Shown here: in pieces, positions 34,569 to 43,172 of the stretch
How the letters are laid out: every line of letters begins with the position of its first letter
Position numbering within the stretch: the first letter of the stretch is position 1
From: JAXLQL01 sp046331625
Lineage (GTDB): Bacteria; Acidobacteriota; Terriglobia; Bryobacterales; Bryobacteraceae
Length of the DNA stretch: 64,000 bases
Assembly (NCBI GenBank): GCA_046331625.1
Contig: JAXLQL010000009.1
Location: forward strand, 124,001-188,000
Direction of reading: 5' to 3'
The notes under the pieces: model-generated
Database searches by the model: none
What the model saw: the letters and a program-made list of their open reading frames with translations, nothing else
What the model was told of the DNA's origin: nothing
Position numbers and translations under genes: made by a program

Positions 34569-34898
34569 CGGCCTCATTCAGCCGATTCCAAATCCGAGCG
34601 GCGGATATCGACTGCAGTTCGGCAGGAACATGCGCTTCGGCAGCAACTGGAACGGCGTCTGTGAAGGCGGTCCTCGGCGGTTGTCAGACCAACGGCGTTT
34701 GGCGTGTGGACGACGGCATGCCCGCGGTGCTGAGTACGTCGCGAGATCTCCCAATTGCGAACCCAGCGCCCCAACCACCTCATCGGGCCGCTGGCCCGCA
34801 AGAACGGTGATTGGTTCAATCTCACCACGCCTTCGAACGCGGTCACGGCGCCGGCGGCGAGTCTACAAGTCAGCGAAAGACGCAGCCAGGGGGGATGA
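34569..34898 (+). pseudogene. Decayed fragment of an Oar-type TonB-dependent receptor
   Basis: Translation in shifting frames recovers segments typical of the C-terminal barrel of Acidobacterial carboxypeptidase-regulatory/Oar-like TonB receptors. They are 'FGRNMRFGSNWNGV' (from 34618), then in another frame 'VKAVLGGCQTNGVWRVDDGMP' in shorter pieces (from ~34660), then 'QRPNHLIGPLARKNGDWFN' (to a TGA at 34896-34898). At least two frameshifts separate them, and the N-terminal plug, most of the barrel and the final strands are absent. It is clearly non-functional. No other coding signal is seen in this interval. Confidence 0.7.
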
Positions 34899-34911
34899 GA
34901 ATGTGCCGGGC

Positions 34912-35160
34912 TCAGTCGATTTCGTCGCCAGGGACGGGCGGGTTGCGTTTGCCGGCGCGCTTCAGGCTTCGCATTGCCTTTGCGAAGTCGGCCTTCGCGC
35001 CGCGTTCGCGGAAGTAGTCCGCAGTTCGCAGAGCTGAGATTTTCTCCGCGACCGCCACGTTGATGAACTGATTGAGTGCGACCCCTTCGCTTGCCGCTAC
35101 ACGGCGCGCTTCAGCCAACAGGGACTCCTGAAGACGCAATGCTACGTTACTTTTCCTCAT
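34912..35160 (-). CDS. Ribbon-helix-helix antitoxin partner of PIN toxin
   Basis: An 82-residue protein. The N-terminal 'VALRLQESLLAEARRVAASEGVALNQFINVAVAEKI' has the strand-helix-helix pattern of Arc/CopG/HicB-type DNA-binding antitoxins, followed by a basic tail. The gene overlaps the end of the PIN toxin gene by 4 bp (ATGA) and lies downstream of it, so the toxin is translated first, the reverse of the common VapBC order. It probably represses the shared promoter together with the toxin. Confidence 0.75.
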   Translation of the reverse strand: MRKSNVALRLQESLLAEARRVAASEGVALNQFINVAVAEKISALRTADYFRERGAKADFAKAMRSLKRAGKRNPPVPGDEID

Positions 35161-35624
35161 CTTCTCCGCAATGCCTCCTTAAAGCAATCTCTGGGCTTCA
35201 TGACCCGAACTCCAAACGTGCGCGCCGCCGTAGCCAAGTGCCGCTCGTTGAACGTCACCAACGCGTCCGCATCACCGTTGATTGCGGTCTCCAAGACCAT
35301 CTCATCGGCTGGATCTCGCAGACAAGGGCGCCACATGAACCCAAACCAGACTGGCGTTAGCTTGTTCGCCATGACAGCAAGGATGTTCTCGACTTCTTGC
35401 AGGCTCGAGCCGCTTGATGCCACATGTTCCGGTCGCGTTAGAACCGCCTCGTACTCCATCATCAATGGCACCGATACAAGTGCTTCGATCTCGCGCCGGA
35501 AAGCACAGAGTAGCAACTGATACGACGCACCGCTCGTGCTGCGGAGCGCGGATACCATCACATCTGTATCGAGGACGACTCTCGAGGGCGAGTCTATCAC
35601 ATGCGATATTGCGTCTATGGCCAT
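35157..35624 (-). CDS. PIN-domain toxin (putative toxin-antitoxin system toxin, PIN family)
   Basis: A 155-residue protein. Acidic PIN residues are visible: 'RVVLDTDVMVSAL' (first Asp), 'PLMMEYEAVL' (Glu), 'CLRDPADEMVLETAINGDADALVTFNERHL' (the D-P-x-D-E and D-A-D cluster). It is an expected Mg-dependent RNase toxin. ATG 35624 is preferred over the long upstream frame because the domain starts ~15 residues later and the divergent NHL gene starts at 35662. It is coupled to the antitoxin at 34912. Confidence 0.82.
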   Translation of the reverse strand: MAIDAISHVIDSPSRVVLDTDVMVSALRSTSGASYQLLLCAFRREIEALVSVPLMMEYEAVLTRPEHVASSGSSLQEVENILAVMANKLTPVWFGFMWRPCLRDPADEMVLETAINGDADALVTFNERHLATAARTFGVRVMKPRDCFKEALRRR

Positions 35625-35661
35625 GTTTTCTCGCGCCGCCCTTCGGATACGATAGAGTCTC

Positions 35662-36456
35662 ATGCTTCTTGCTGCTGCCTTCGTCTCCGCGGGATTCCTC
35701 CAGTTCCCCGCCGATTTCGACCTCGGCGCCATGTCCGCCGTCGCCATCGACTCGAAAGACCGCGTCTACGTGCTGCACCGCGGCAAGCTCCCCATCGCCG
35801 CGTTCGACAAGAAGGGCAAGTTCCTGCGCGCCTGGGGTCAGGACATGTTCAAGGTCGCGCACGGATTGCGCATCGACCGCGAAGGGAACATCTGGACCAC
35901 CGACAACGGCAACCACCTGCTGCGAAAGTTCTCGCCCGAAGGGAAGCTCCTGGCGACGATCGGCGAGCACTTGAAGTCGCCCGACGATGTCGTGTTCGGG
36001 CGCGACGGCACGCTCTACGTGGCCGACGCCGGCAACGGCCGCATCGTGAAGCTCTCGCCTGACGGCAAGATGCTCGCATCGTGGGGCAAGAAGGGAAAGT
36101 CCGAGGGCGAGTTCGCCGCCGCGCATTCGCTCTCGATCGATGCGCGCGACCGCATCTACGTTGCCGACCGGGGCAATCGCCGCGTGCAGGTGTTCGAGCC
36201 TGATGGAAAGTTCGTGGCCGCGTGGTCCGGGTTCGGCCAGCCCTTCGGCGTGATGGTTTGGGGCCGCGAGTTGCTCGTCTCCGATGGCGACGCGAACACG
36301 ATCAGCCACCTCGATCTCTCGAGCGGCCACATGAACTCGCAATGGGGCGATGCGGCAACCCTGAAGCTGCCGCACCTGATGGCGTTCGACTCGAAGAGCC
36401 GCCTTTGGGTGGCGGAAGTGAACGGCAAACGCGTGCAGATCTTCAGCCGCAAATAG
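35662..36456 (+). CDS. Exported NHL-repeat six-bladed beta-propeller protein
   Basis: A 264-residue protein. A short signal segment (MLLAAAFVSAGF) precedes a series of NHL blades: 'MSAVAIDSKDRVYVLHRG', 'HGLRIDREGNIWTTDNGNH', 'DDVVFGRDGTLYVADAGNGRI', 'HSLSIDARDRIYVADRGNRRVQVF' and 'HLMAFDSKSRLWVAEVNGKRVQIF'. These fit a peptidyl-glycine lyase-like or ligand-binding propeller, but no catalytic set is identifiable. TACGAT at 35648-35653 lies 8 nt before the ATG. It precedes the DUF1549-type gene by 42 bp and may belong to that module. Confidence 0.85.
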   Translation: MLLAAAFVSAGFLQFPADFDLGAMSAVAIDSKDRVYVLHRGKLPIAAFDKKGKFLRAWGQDMFKVAHGLRIDREGNIWTTDNGNHLLRKFSPEGKLLATIGEHLKSPDDVVFGRDGTLYVADAGNGRIVKLSPDGKMLASWGKKGKSEGEFAAAHSLSIDARDRIYVADRGNRRVQVFEPDGKFVAAWSGFGQPFGVMVWGRELLVSDGDANTISHLDLSSGHMNSQWGDAATLKLPHLMAFDSKSRLWVAEVNGKRVQIFSRK

Positions 36457-36498
36457 GGCGCCCGAATCGCGCACGAATAAGCGATAGAATGGGGGCAC

Positions 36499-38301
36499 AT
36501 GAGGCGTGTGCTCATCCTTGCTGCGGGAGCGTGTCTCTACGCACAGCAGCATCCACGGGACCAACTCGACAAGGTCCACAAGCCGCTATTCCAGCCCCAG
36601 GAGAACCGCTCGAAAGCTGCTGCGGCACTCACTGCCGAGGCCGCCGGACAAGGCCGGTCTGCTTCGAAGGTGACGCGGCGCGGATTCGTCGACGACCACG
36701 TTTTCGGGCGCATGGAGCGCGATGCGGTTCCGCATGCCGCGCTGGCCGATGACGAAGAGTTCGCGCGGCGCGCCTGGCTCGACGCCACGGGCCGCATTCC
36801 GGATCCGGCCGAGTTGCGCGCGTTCCTCGACGATCGCGATCCGGGCAAGCGCGACAAGCTGATCGACCGCTTGGTTTCGAGCAGCGCGTTCATCGATAAG
36901 TGGTCCTATTATTTCGAGGATCTGTTCCGCGCCGGCGGCCGCATGGGCCACGGTCTCAACCTCTTTCATTACTGGCTGCGTGAGTGGCTCCGGCTCGATC
37001 GTCCCTACAATGACGTGGTCACGGAGTTATTGACCGGCGCGGGCAAGACGAGCTTCTCCGTGCCCGGCGGACTCTACTTTGCGCGCGACTTCGTCAAGGC
37101 GAAAGACGACCCCGAGGAAGAAGGTGCGCTCGACCTGGTGAACATCCCCGACACCGTGGATGAGTTCACCGTTACGTACTCGAAGGTCTTCCTCGGTATC
37201 AGTCTCGCTTGCATCTCGTGCCACGACGGCAAGAATCATCTCGAGAGAGTGAACGTCTACCTGACCGGCAAGAAGCGTGAGGACTTCTTCCGCCAAGCCG
37301 GATTCTACGGCAAAACGCGCCAGATCATGAACTGGGAGAACGGCTACCAGGCGAACACCGAGTACACGGTGGACGATGTGGCGAAGGGATACGACACCAA
37401 GGCCGAGAGCATCGTTCGCGTGCCGCGCAGCGGAGGCTCGGGAGCGCCGCGCTTCATCCTCTCGGGTGAGGAGCCGCGCGCGGGCGCACTCGAACGCGAT
37501 GAGTTGGCGCGCATGATCACCACGCACGTGCAGTTCTCGCGAGCGTTCGCGAACCGGATCTGGGGCGAGTTGATGGGCTTCGGCATCGTCGAGCCGGTGG
37601 ACGATTTCGACCTGGCGCGATACGACCCGAAGAATCCGCCGCCCGCACCTTGGACGATTCAACCGTCGAATCCGGAGTTGCTCGATGCGCTGGCCGCGGA
37701 TTTCCAGAAGAGCAACTACAGCTTCAAGTCGCTGGTGCGGCGGATCATGAAGTCGAGCGCGTATCAACTCTCTTCGCGATTCGATGGCGAGTGGAAAGAT
37801 TCCTACGCGCCCTATTACGCGCGCAAGTACGTGCGGATGCTGAGCGCGGCCGAATTGCACGACTCGATCGCGGTGGCCACGGCTCGGCCTGGACAATTCT
37901 CGAGCGGCGCGGGCAAGGTCCCGATGGTGCAGCAGATGTCGGAGCCGAAGAAGGCGTCGGGTGAAGTGCAAAGCTTCATGAAAGTGTTCGGGCAGAGCAA
38001 TCGTGACGATATGCCAAAGAAGACCGCGCCATCTTCATTGCAGGCGATGATCCTGATGCAGTCGAAGATCGTCAACGAACGCGTGCTCGCCATGGGCGAT
38101 AGCCGCGTGCAGAAGCTGCTCGAGGGATCGGCTTCGGACGCCGAGTTGATCGACAACCTGTATCTCGCCACGCTTTCGCGCAGGCCCAGTGTTGCAGAAC
38201 GGGAAGTCGCCGCACGCGCGCTCGGCAAGGATCGGCGGCGCGGAACCGAGAACCTGCAGTGGGCGCTGATCAATAGCCCGGAATTTCTGTTCAACTTCTA
38301 G
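36499..38301 (+). CDS. Exported DUF1549/DUF1553 domain protein
   Basis: A 600-residue protein. A signal peptide (VLILAAGACLYA) is followed by DUF1549 ('FARRAWLDATGRIPDPAELRAFLDD', then 'SLACISCHDGKNHLE', a single CxxCH resembling a cytochrome c heme site). A DUF1553 region follows ('HVQFSRAFANRIWGELMGFGIVEPVDDFD', 'YLATLSRRPSVAEREVA', 'QWALINSPEFLFNF'). The family is common in Planctomycetes and Acidobacteria and is of unknown biochemical function. It is always near DUF1501 genes, as here (10 bp downstream). TAGAAT lies 8 nt upstream of the ATG. Confidence 0.87.
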   Translation: MRRVLILAAGACLYAQQHPRDQLDKVHKPLFQPQENRSKAAAALTAEAAGQGRSASKVTRRGFVDDHVFGRMERDAVPHAALADDEEFARRAWLDATGRIPDPAELRAFLDDRDPGKRDKLIDRLVSSSAFIDKWSYYFEDLFRAGGRMGHGLNLFHYWLREWLRLDRPYNDVVTELLTGAGKTSFSVPGGLYFARDFVKAKDDPEEEGALDLVNIPDTVDEFTVTYSKVFLGISLACISCHDGKNHLERVNVYLTGKKREDFFRQAGFYGKTRQIMNWENGYQANTEYTVDDVAKGYDTKAESIVRVPRSGGSGAPRFILSGEEPRAGALERDELARMITTHVQFSRAFANRIWGELMGFGIVEPVDDFDLARYDPKNPPPAPWTIQPSNPELLDALAADFQKSNYSFKSLVRRIMKSSAYQLSSRFDGEWKDSYAPYYARKYVRMLSAAELHDSIAVATARPGQFSSGAGKVPMVQQMSEPKKASGEVQSFMKVFGQSNRDDMPKKTAPSSLQAMILMQSKIVNERVLAMGDSRVQKLLEGSASDAELIDNLYLATLSRRPSVAEREVAARALGKDRRRGTENLQWALINSPEFLFNF

Positions 38302-38311
38302 AAGAGGGAAC

Positions 38312-39712
38312 ATGCAGAAGCGAGTGAGTGACATTCTGCCGGCGCGCCGTGACGTGCTGCGCCTGGGCGGATATGGACTGCTGGGAGCCTTCGCCGATCA
38401 GGCAGGCTTGGTGCCTCGCATAAGCGCGGCGGGCAAGGCGAATCCACGCGGCACTGCGCGCTTCGTGGTGGTGATCGAACTCGCGGGCGCGATCAGCCAT
38501 CTCGACACCTTCGATTTCAAAGAGAGCGTGGGCACTCCGAAGGATCTGGATATACGCAAGGTCCGCAACGATCTGTACCTCTCGCACCGCTTGTTTCCAG
38601 AGCTTTCGAGAGAGATGGATAAGGTCGCCATCGTGCGCTCGATGAAGAGCCATGAGGTGGTCCACTTCCGCGGACAATACTACACGCAGGCAGGCAGGCC
38701 ATTGAATCCGGCGCAGGCGCCGGAGATTCCTTCGGTCGGCTCCGTGGTTGCGTATGAGCTCGAGAGCCAGCGGCGCGAAGCCGATACGTTCCCCACGTAT
38801 GTCGGTTGCAATCTCGAGACTGCTGGGTGTGGCGCGCTCTCCACCGGGTTCCTCGATCCGCGGCATTCGGTGGTGGACATCAATCTCAAGAGCGGACTCG
38901 GCGGAACCTCCGTGGACGGCGAAGCGGCGAAGCTTCTGGAAGAGCGCTATCGCTTGCTTTCGGAGCTCGATCAAGCGATGAAGCAGAGCCGCACGGGCCG
39001 CGACCGTTCGCTCGCCGCGTTCCGCGATTTCCAGCACAGCGCCTTCCGCGTGCTCGGGGACGCGCGGTGGCCAGCGGCGTTCCAGATGTCGAAGGAAGAG
39101 CGCGAACGCTACGGCGAAAACGAAGTGGGGCTCGGTTGCCTGCTCGCGCGAAACCTCGTGAAGGCTGACGCTGGCACGCGGTACATCCACATCACGCATC
39201 CGGATTGGGATCACCACAAGAACATCTTCGATCACGCGTCGAAGTCGAACCACTACATCCGCTGCAACGAGTTCGATCGTGGCATGGCGAACCTCATTCG
39301 CGATCTCGCCGCCGCGCCTTCTCCGCGGCAAGCCGGCAAGACGCTGCTCGATGACACGCTGGTGGTGATGGCCACCGAGTTCGGGCGGACGCCGGGTCCG
39401 TTGAACGGCGTGAAGGGGCGGCACCACTACAACGTCTGCTACCTGTCGCTGTTCGCGGGCGCTGGCGTGAAGGGCGGGCGGATCCTCGGAGCCACTGACG
39501 TCGACGGCGCCAAGCTCATCGAGACCGGGTGGAAGTACACGAAGATGCAGCCGAAGACCGAGAACATCTACGCGACCGCGTATTCCGTGCTCGGGATCGA
39601 CTGGAAGAAGGCGATCACGAACACGCCGTCGAAGCGAGCGTATCGTTACGTGGATCCGCTCGGCGCCACCGAGTACGTGGTGGACGACGAGATCGCGGAA
39701 CTGTTCGTGTAA
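38312..39712 (+). CDS. DUF1501 family protein, Tat-type signal
   Basis: A 466-residue protein. The N-terminal 'ARRDVLRLGGYGLLGAF' is a twin-arginine-like export signal. DUF1501 belongs to the alkaline phosphatase/sulfatase-like superfamily; recognisable parts are 'FVVVIELAGAISHLDTFDFKE', 'HPDWDHHKNIFDH' and 'TLVVMATEFGRTPG..GRHHYN'. The substrate is unknown. Sits 10 bp after the DUF1549/1553 gene, preceded by AGAAGAGGGA as ribosome site, and ends with a TAATG overlap into the FGE-like gene. Confidence 0.87.
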   Translation: MQKRVSDILPARRDVLRLGGYGLLGAFADQAGLVPRISAAGKANPRGTARFVVVIELAGAISHLDTFDFKESVGTPKDLDIRKVRNDLYLSHRLFPELSREMDKVAIVRSMKSHEVVHFRGQYYTQAGRPLNPAQAPEIPSVGSVVAYELESQRREADTFPTYVGCNLETAGCGALSTGFLDPRHSVVDINLKSGLGGTSVDGEAAKLLEERYRLLSELDQAMKQSRTGRDRSLAAFRDFQHSAFRVLGDARWPAAFQMSKEERERYGENEVGLGCLLARNLVKADAGTRYIHITHPDWDHHKNIFDHASKSNHYIRCNEFDRGMANLIRDLAAAPSPRQAGKTLLDDTLVVMATEFGRTPGPLNGVKGRHHYNVCYLSLFAGAGVKGGRILGATDVDGAKLIETGWKYTKMQPKTENIYATAYSVLGIDWKKAITNTPSKRAYRYVDPLGATEYVVDDEIAELFV

Positions 39713-40464
39713 TGCGACGGCTGCTGGTGCTGGTGTGCTCGGCGTGCCTGGCCGAAGAAGCGATGGTGTCGATCCCCGCCGGAAAGTTCACCATGGGCCG
39801 CACCAAACTGACTTCGGACGACCAAACAAAAATGCGTCCGATTGTTTTGCTGGACGATCGCCCCACGCACGAGGTGGAGATCGACGCGTTCCTGCTCGAC
39901 AAGACCGAAGTCACCAACGATCAGTACGCGAAGTTCGCCGGGACAACCAAGCGCGCCGTTCCGTATCACTGGGTGAACAGCCGCGTGCCTCCGGGCGAAG
40001 AGCAGTATCCGGTCTACAACGTGGACTGGGAAGATGCGAGCGCCTACTGCGCGTGGGCCGGAAAGCGATTACCGACGGAAGCCGAGTGGGAGCGCGCGGC
40101 ACGCGGCGGCAAGGAAGGCGCCGACTTCCCGAACGGCGACAAGCTCGATTCGAAGCAAGCGCGGTACGGCGTGCAGACGGGTCCGGGCGCGGTGGCGCAG
40201 TTTGCCGCGAATGGGTTCGGGCTGTTCGATATGGCCGGCGGCGTGAGCGAGTGGGTGGCCGATTGGTTCGAGCGCGAGTACTACAAGGCGAGCCCGGCGA
40301 AGAATCCGCGAGGCCCGGAGACGGGCGTGTACAAGGTGATCCGGGGGGGCGCGTGGTCCGATGCGGCGCCGCGGTGCACGGTGTTCTTCCGCAACTGGGT
40401 ACGGCCGAATCAGAAGACGCCGAATCTCGGGTTTCGATGCGCGCGTAGCGCTTCGGCGCGCTAG
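39712..40464 (+). CDS. Exported FGE-sulfatase (SUMF1-like) domain protein
   Basis: A 250-residue protein with a short signal (LLVLVCSACLA). SUMF1/EgtB/PvdO fold markers: 'MVSIPAGKFTMG', 'EVTNDQYAKF', 'YPVYNVDWEDASAYCAWAGKRLPTEAEWERAARGG', 'GLFDMAGGVSEWVADWF', 'VIRGGAWSD' and 'LGFRCAR'. The paired active-site cysteines of true sulfatase-activating enzymes are not evident, and no sulfatase gene is nearby, so formylglycine formation is doubtful. It is translationally coupled (TAATG) to DUF1501. It ends 1 bp before the convergent stop at 40466. Confidence 0.87.
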   Translation: MRRLLVLVCSACLAEEAMVSIPAGKFTMGRTKLTSDDQTKMRPIVLLDDRPTHEVEIDAFLLDKTEVTNDQYAKFAGTTKRAVPYHWVNSRVPPGEEQYPVYNVDWEDASAYCAWAGKRLPTEAEWERAARGGKEGADFPNGDKLDSKQARYGVQTGPGAVAQFAANGFGLFDMAGGVSEWVADWFEREYYKASPAKNPRGPETGVYKVIRGGAWSDAAPRCTVFFRNWVRPNQKTPNLGFRCARSASAR

Positions 40465-40465
40465 G

Positions 40466-41668
40466 CTAGACAGCGTATCGCTTCACTACTTCCTCATTCA
40501 CCTCTATCCCCAGCCCGGGCTTCACAGGCACAGCCATCGAGCCGTTCTCGAAATGCAGCGGATCCTTGGCGAGTCCGTTGCGCCACGGGTTCTCTGACTG
40601 GTCGAGCTCGAGCAGCGGCGGATCAGTGGGGAAGCCCGGATGTGGCTCGGGCAGCAGCGATACCAAGTTCGTGGTAGCGGCGATGACGATGTCGCTGCCC
40701 CAGCAGTGCGGCATGCAGCGAATCCCGGAGAGCGCCGCCATCTCGGCGATCGCCAACGCTTCGCCGATTCCGCCGCAGAGGCTGACGTCGGGCTGAATGA
40801 TGTCCATCACGCGGCGATCGATCAGTTCCTTCGCCGCGGCGCGTGAGTCCACCGCTTCGCCCGCGGCGAGAGAGAGCGGGAGCCTCCGGCGCAGATCCTC
40901 ATAGCCGGCGTACTTGGGCGACTGCGGTAGCGGCTCTTCGAACGCCTCGAAGCCGAGCCTGTGGAGTTCGTGCCCCATCTCGAGCGCAGTGGCCACGGTG
41001 TAGGCGGCGTTGGCGTCGGCGAAGAGGCGAATGTCGGGTCCCACGGTGGCGCGAACCGCGGCGATGAACTTCGCTTCGCGCGCCACCGGATAGCGCCCGA
41101 TGCGCATCTTGAGAGCCTTGAATCCTTGGCGCACCTTCTCGGCCGCTTCCTTGGGGAACTGCTCTTCGGGCTCGATGCCTTCCAGGTAGTTCATCGCCGA
41201 GGCGTAGGCGGGCACGCGATCACGGAGACGGCCCCCGAACAACTCGGCGATGGGCAGGTTCAGGGCCTTGCCGCGCACGTCGTTGAGGGCGATGTCGAGC
41301 GCTCCGACGGCGAGTCCGTTGCCGAAGTTCGGCCCCCACAAGAGCCGCCACAGACGCCGGTATTCGAGCGGGTTCTCTCCGATGAGGCGCGGACCCAAGC
41401 TTTCGTCGATCGCGCCTCGCGTTCCGCCGATGGGCGCGGTCTCGCCCCAGCCTGTGAGTCCGGCGTCTGTCTCTATCTTGACGAGGAGCGTCTCGCGAGT
41501 CTTGTCGAGCGGCACAGAGACGGAGACACCGAAGGGTCGCGATAGCTTGTGGCGGAGGCGGAAGGTCCGCACGGCGGTGATCTTCAGCTTGGGGCCTTGG
41601 GGGAAGATCGGCGCAGCGATGGCGCCGCCAACAGCCAAGCTTCGGAGAAAGTCGCGACGAGGGGTCAC
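40466..41668 (-). CDS. Mandelate racemase/muconate lactonizing enzyme-family protein with Tat signal
   Basis: A 400-residue enolase-superfamily enzyme. 'KALKMRIG' holds the catalytic Lys region (K-x-x-K-x-R). Metal ligands are in 'LFADANAAY', 'FEEPLPQ' and 'AAGEAVDS'; 'IQPDVSLCGGI' and 'MPHCWGSDIVIAA' supply the His face typical of the MR subgroup. It probably abstracts an alpha-proton from a sugar acid, but the substrate is unknown. The N-terminal 'PRRDFLRSLAVGGAIAAP' is a twin-arginine signal, unusual for this normally cytoplasmic family. The GTG start overlaps the DUF1501 stop (GTGA). Confidence 0.88.
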   Translation of the reverse strand: MTPRRDFLRSLAVGGAIAAPIFPQGPKLKITAVRTFRLRHKLSRPFGVSVSVPLDKTRETLLVKIETDAGLTGWGETAPIGGTRGAIDESLGPRLIGENPLEYRRLWRLLWGPNFGNGLAVGALDIALNDVRGKALNLPIAELFGGRLRDRVPAYASAMNYLEGIEPEEQFPKEAAEKVRQGFKALKMRIGRYPVAREAKFIAAVRATVGPDIRLFADANAAYTVATALEMGHELHRLGFEAFEEPLPQSPKYAGYEDLRRRLPLSLAAGEAVDSRAAAKELIDRRVMDIIQPDVSLCGGIGEALAIAEMAALSGIRCMPHCWGSDIVIAATTNLVSLLPEPHPGFPTDPPLLELDQSENPWRNGLAKDPLHFENGSMAVPVKPGLGIEVNEEVVKRYAV

Positions 41669-43143
41669 GCGATGATGTCCACGATCGGCTGCCCGAAGTC
41701 GAGATCGATCCGCTGATGACCCGGGACCGTCAGCTTCCGCGGATCCAAACCGAGTTGATGCAGAACGGTGGCGTGAAGGTCCGTCACGTAGTGCCGATTC
41801 TCCTCGGCGTGGAAGCCCAGTTCGTCCGTGGATCCGTGCACCACGCCGCCTTTGATCCCGCCGCCGGCCATCCAACACGTGAAGGCCGAGGGATGATGGT
41901 CGCGACCTTCCGTCTTGCCTTCCACACCAGGCGTGCGGCCGAACTCGGTGCCCCAAACCACCAGCGTCTCATCGAGCAGTCCGCGCTGCTTCAGGTCCCC
42001 GAGCAAGCCAGCGATCGGCTTGTCGACTTCCGACGAGGTGCGGCCGTGCAGCATCTTCAGGTCGAAGTGCGCATCCCAACCGAGCGTGTCGGTGGAGTAG
42101 CCGTGAATCAGCTCGACGAATCGCACACCGCGCTCCACCAACCGGCGAGCAGTGAGGCAGATCTCGCCGAAGGGCTTGGTCACCTTATTGTCGAGCCCGT
42201 AGAGCCGCTGCGTCTCGGCGCTCTCCTGGGAGAATCGGAACAGATCTGGAACCGATGTCTGCATGCGGAACGCCAACTCGTATGACTTGATCCGCGCGGT
42301 GAGGGCGGAGTCGTCTGGATACTGAACCGCTTCGAGCTCATTGAAGCGCCGCAGCAGACGGAACTCGGCTTCCTGCTCCTCCTTATATACGCCGTTCACC
42401 GGGTATGCGAAGGGCAGGGGATTGGCCGGGTCCACGTCAATGATGATTCCGTTGTGCTGCGGACCCAGATAGTCGGCTGAGTAACCAGCGGGACCGCCAT
42501 CGTGCGGCATGATCTTCCCGCCGAGCACGATGAACTGCGGAAGGTTGTCGTTCAGCGATCCGAGTCCGTAGTGAATCCAGGAGCCGATCGAAGGGTAGAT
42601 CCCTTCGAAGATGTGGCGGCCGGTGTGGAACTGCGTTTGCGCGGCGTGGTTGTTGTCGGTGGTCCACATCGAGCGGACCACGGCGATGTCGTCGATGCGG
42701 TTGCCCACGTTTGGCCACCAGTCCGAAACATCGGTTCCGCTCTTGCCCCGCTTCTGGAAACCCACTTGTAGCGGCAGGATCTTCGAAGAAGGGCGGCGTT
42801 CCTTTCCGGTGAACAGGACGGTGTTCTTCTTGTACTTGGAGTTCAGGACGTGCGCGTAGGGCGTTTCGTCAATGGTCTTTCCGGCGTACTTGTTGAGCGC
42901 GGGTTTGTAGTCGAAGGTCTCGAGGTGACTGGCGCCGCCTTGCATGAAGAGCCAGATGACGCTCTTGGCCTTGGGTGCGAAATGCGGCTTGCCGGTGGGC
43001 GGTCTCCATGCTTCGGGGCCGGGCGCGCCGAGGCCATCGCGCTGGAACATGGCGCCGAGCGCCATGCCGGTGACGCCCATGCCAAGATCGGAGAGAAATG
43101 TTCTCCGGTGCACGCGGCCGCAATGAGAGCCCGTTCTCGTCAT
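41665..43143 (-). CDS. DUF1501 family protein, Tat-type signal
   Basis: A 492-residue protein. A twin-arginine signal 'HRRTFLSDLGMGVTGMALGAMF' is followed by 'SVIWLFMQGGASHLETFDYKPAL', 'TDNNHAAQTQFHTGRHIFEGI' and 'ETLVVWGTEFGRTPGVEGKTEGRDHHP', the DUF1501 sulfatase-like core. It is a paralogue of the protein at 38312. It lies 29 bp downstream of the large PSCyt1/DUF1553 gene and is coupled to the enolase-superfamily gene. The function is unknown; these proteins are exported and may hydrolyse phosphate or sulfate esters. Confidence 0.88.
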   Translation of the reverse strand: MTRTGSHCGRVHRRTFLSDLGMGVTGMALGAMFQRDGLGAPGPEAWRPPTGKPHFAPKAKSVIWLFMQGGASHLETFDYKPALNKYAGKTIDETPYAHVLNSKYKKNTVLFTGKERRPSSKILPLQVGFQKRGKSGTDVSDWWPNVGNRIDDIAVVRSMWTTDNNHAAQTQFHTGRHIFEGIYPSIGSWIHYGLGSLNDNLPQFIVLGGKIMPHDGGPAGYSADYLGPQHNGIIIDVDPANPLPFAYPVNGVYKEEQEAEFRLLRRFNELEAVQYPDDSALTARIKSYELAFRMQTSVPDLFRFSQESAETQRLYGLDNKVTKPFGEICLTARRLVERGVRFVELIHGYSTDTLGWDAHFDLKMLHGRTSSEVDKPIAGLLGDLKQRGLLDETLVVWGTEFGRTPGVEGKTEGRDHHPSAFTCWMAGGGIKGGVVHGSTDELGFHAEENRHYVTDLHATVLHQLGLDPRKLTVPGHQRIDLDFGQPIVDIIA

Positions 43144-43172
43144 CGAATGTTTGCCTTGCCCGCTATCATATC

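Noticed and set aside
34423..35037. Continuous plus-strand frame across the TonB-receptor fragment
   Set aside because: The recognisable receptor pieces fall in different frames, so the single long frame is not the real coding history.
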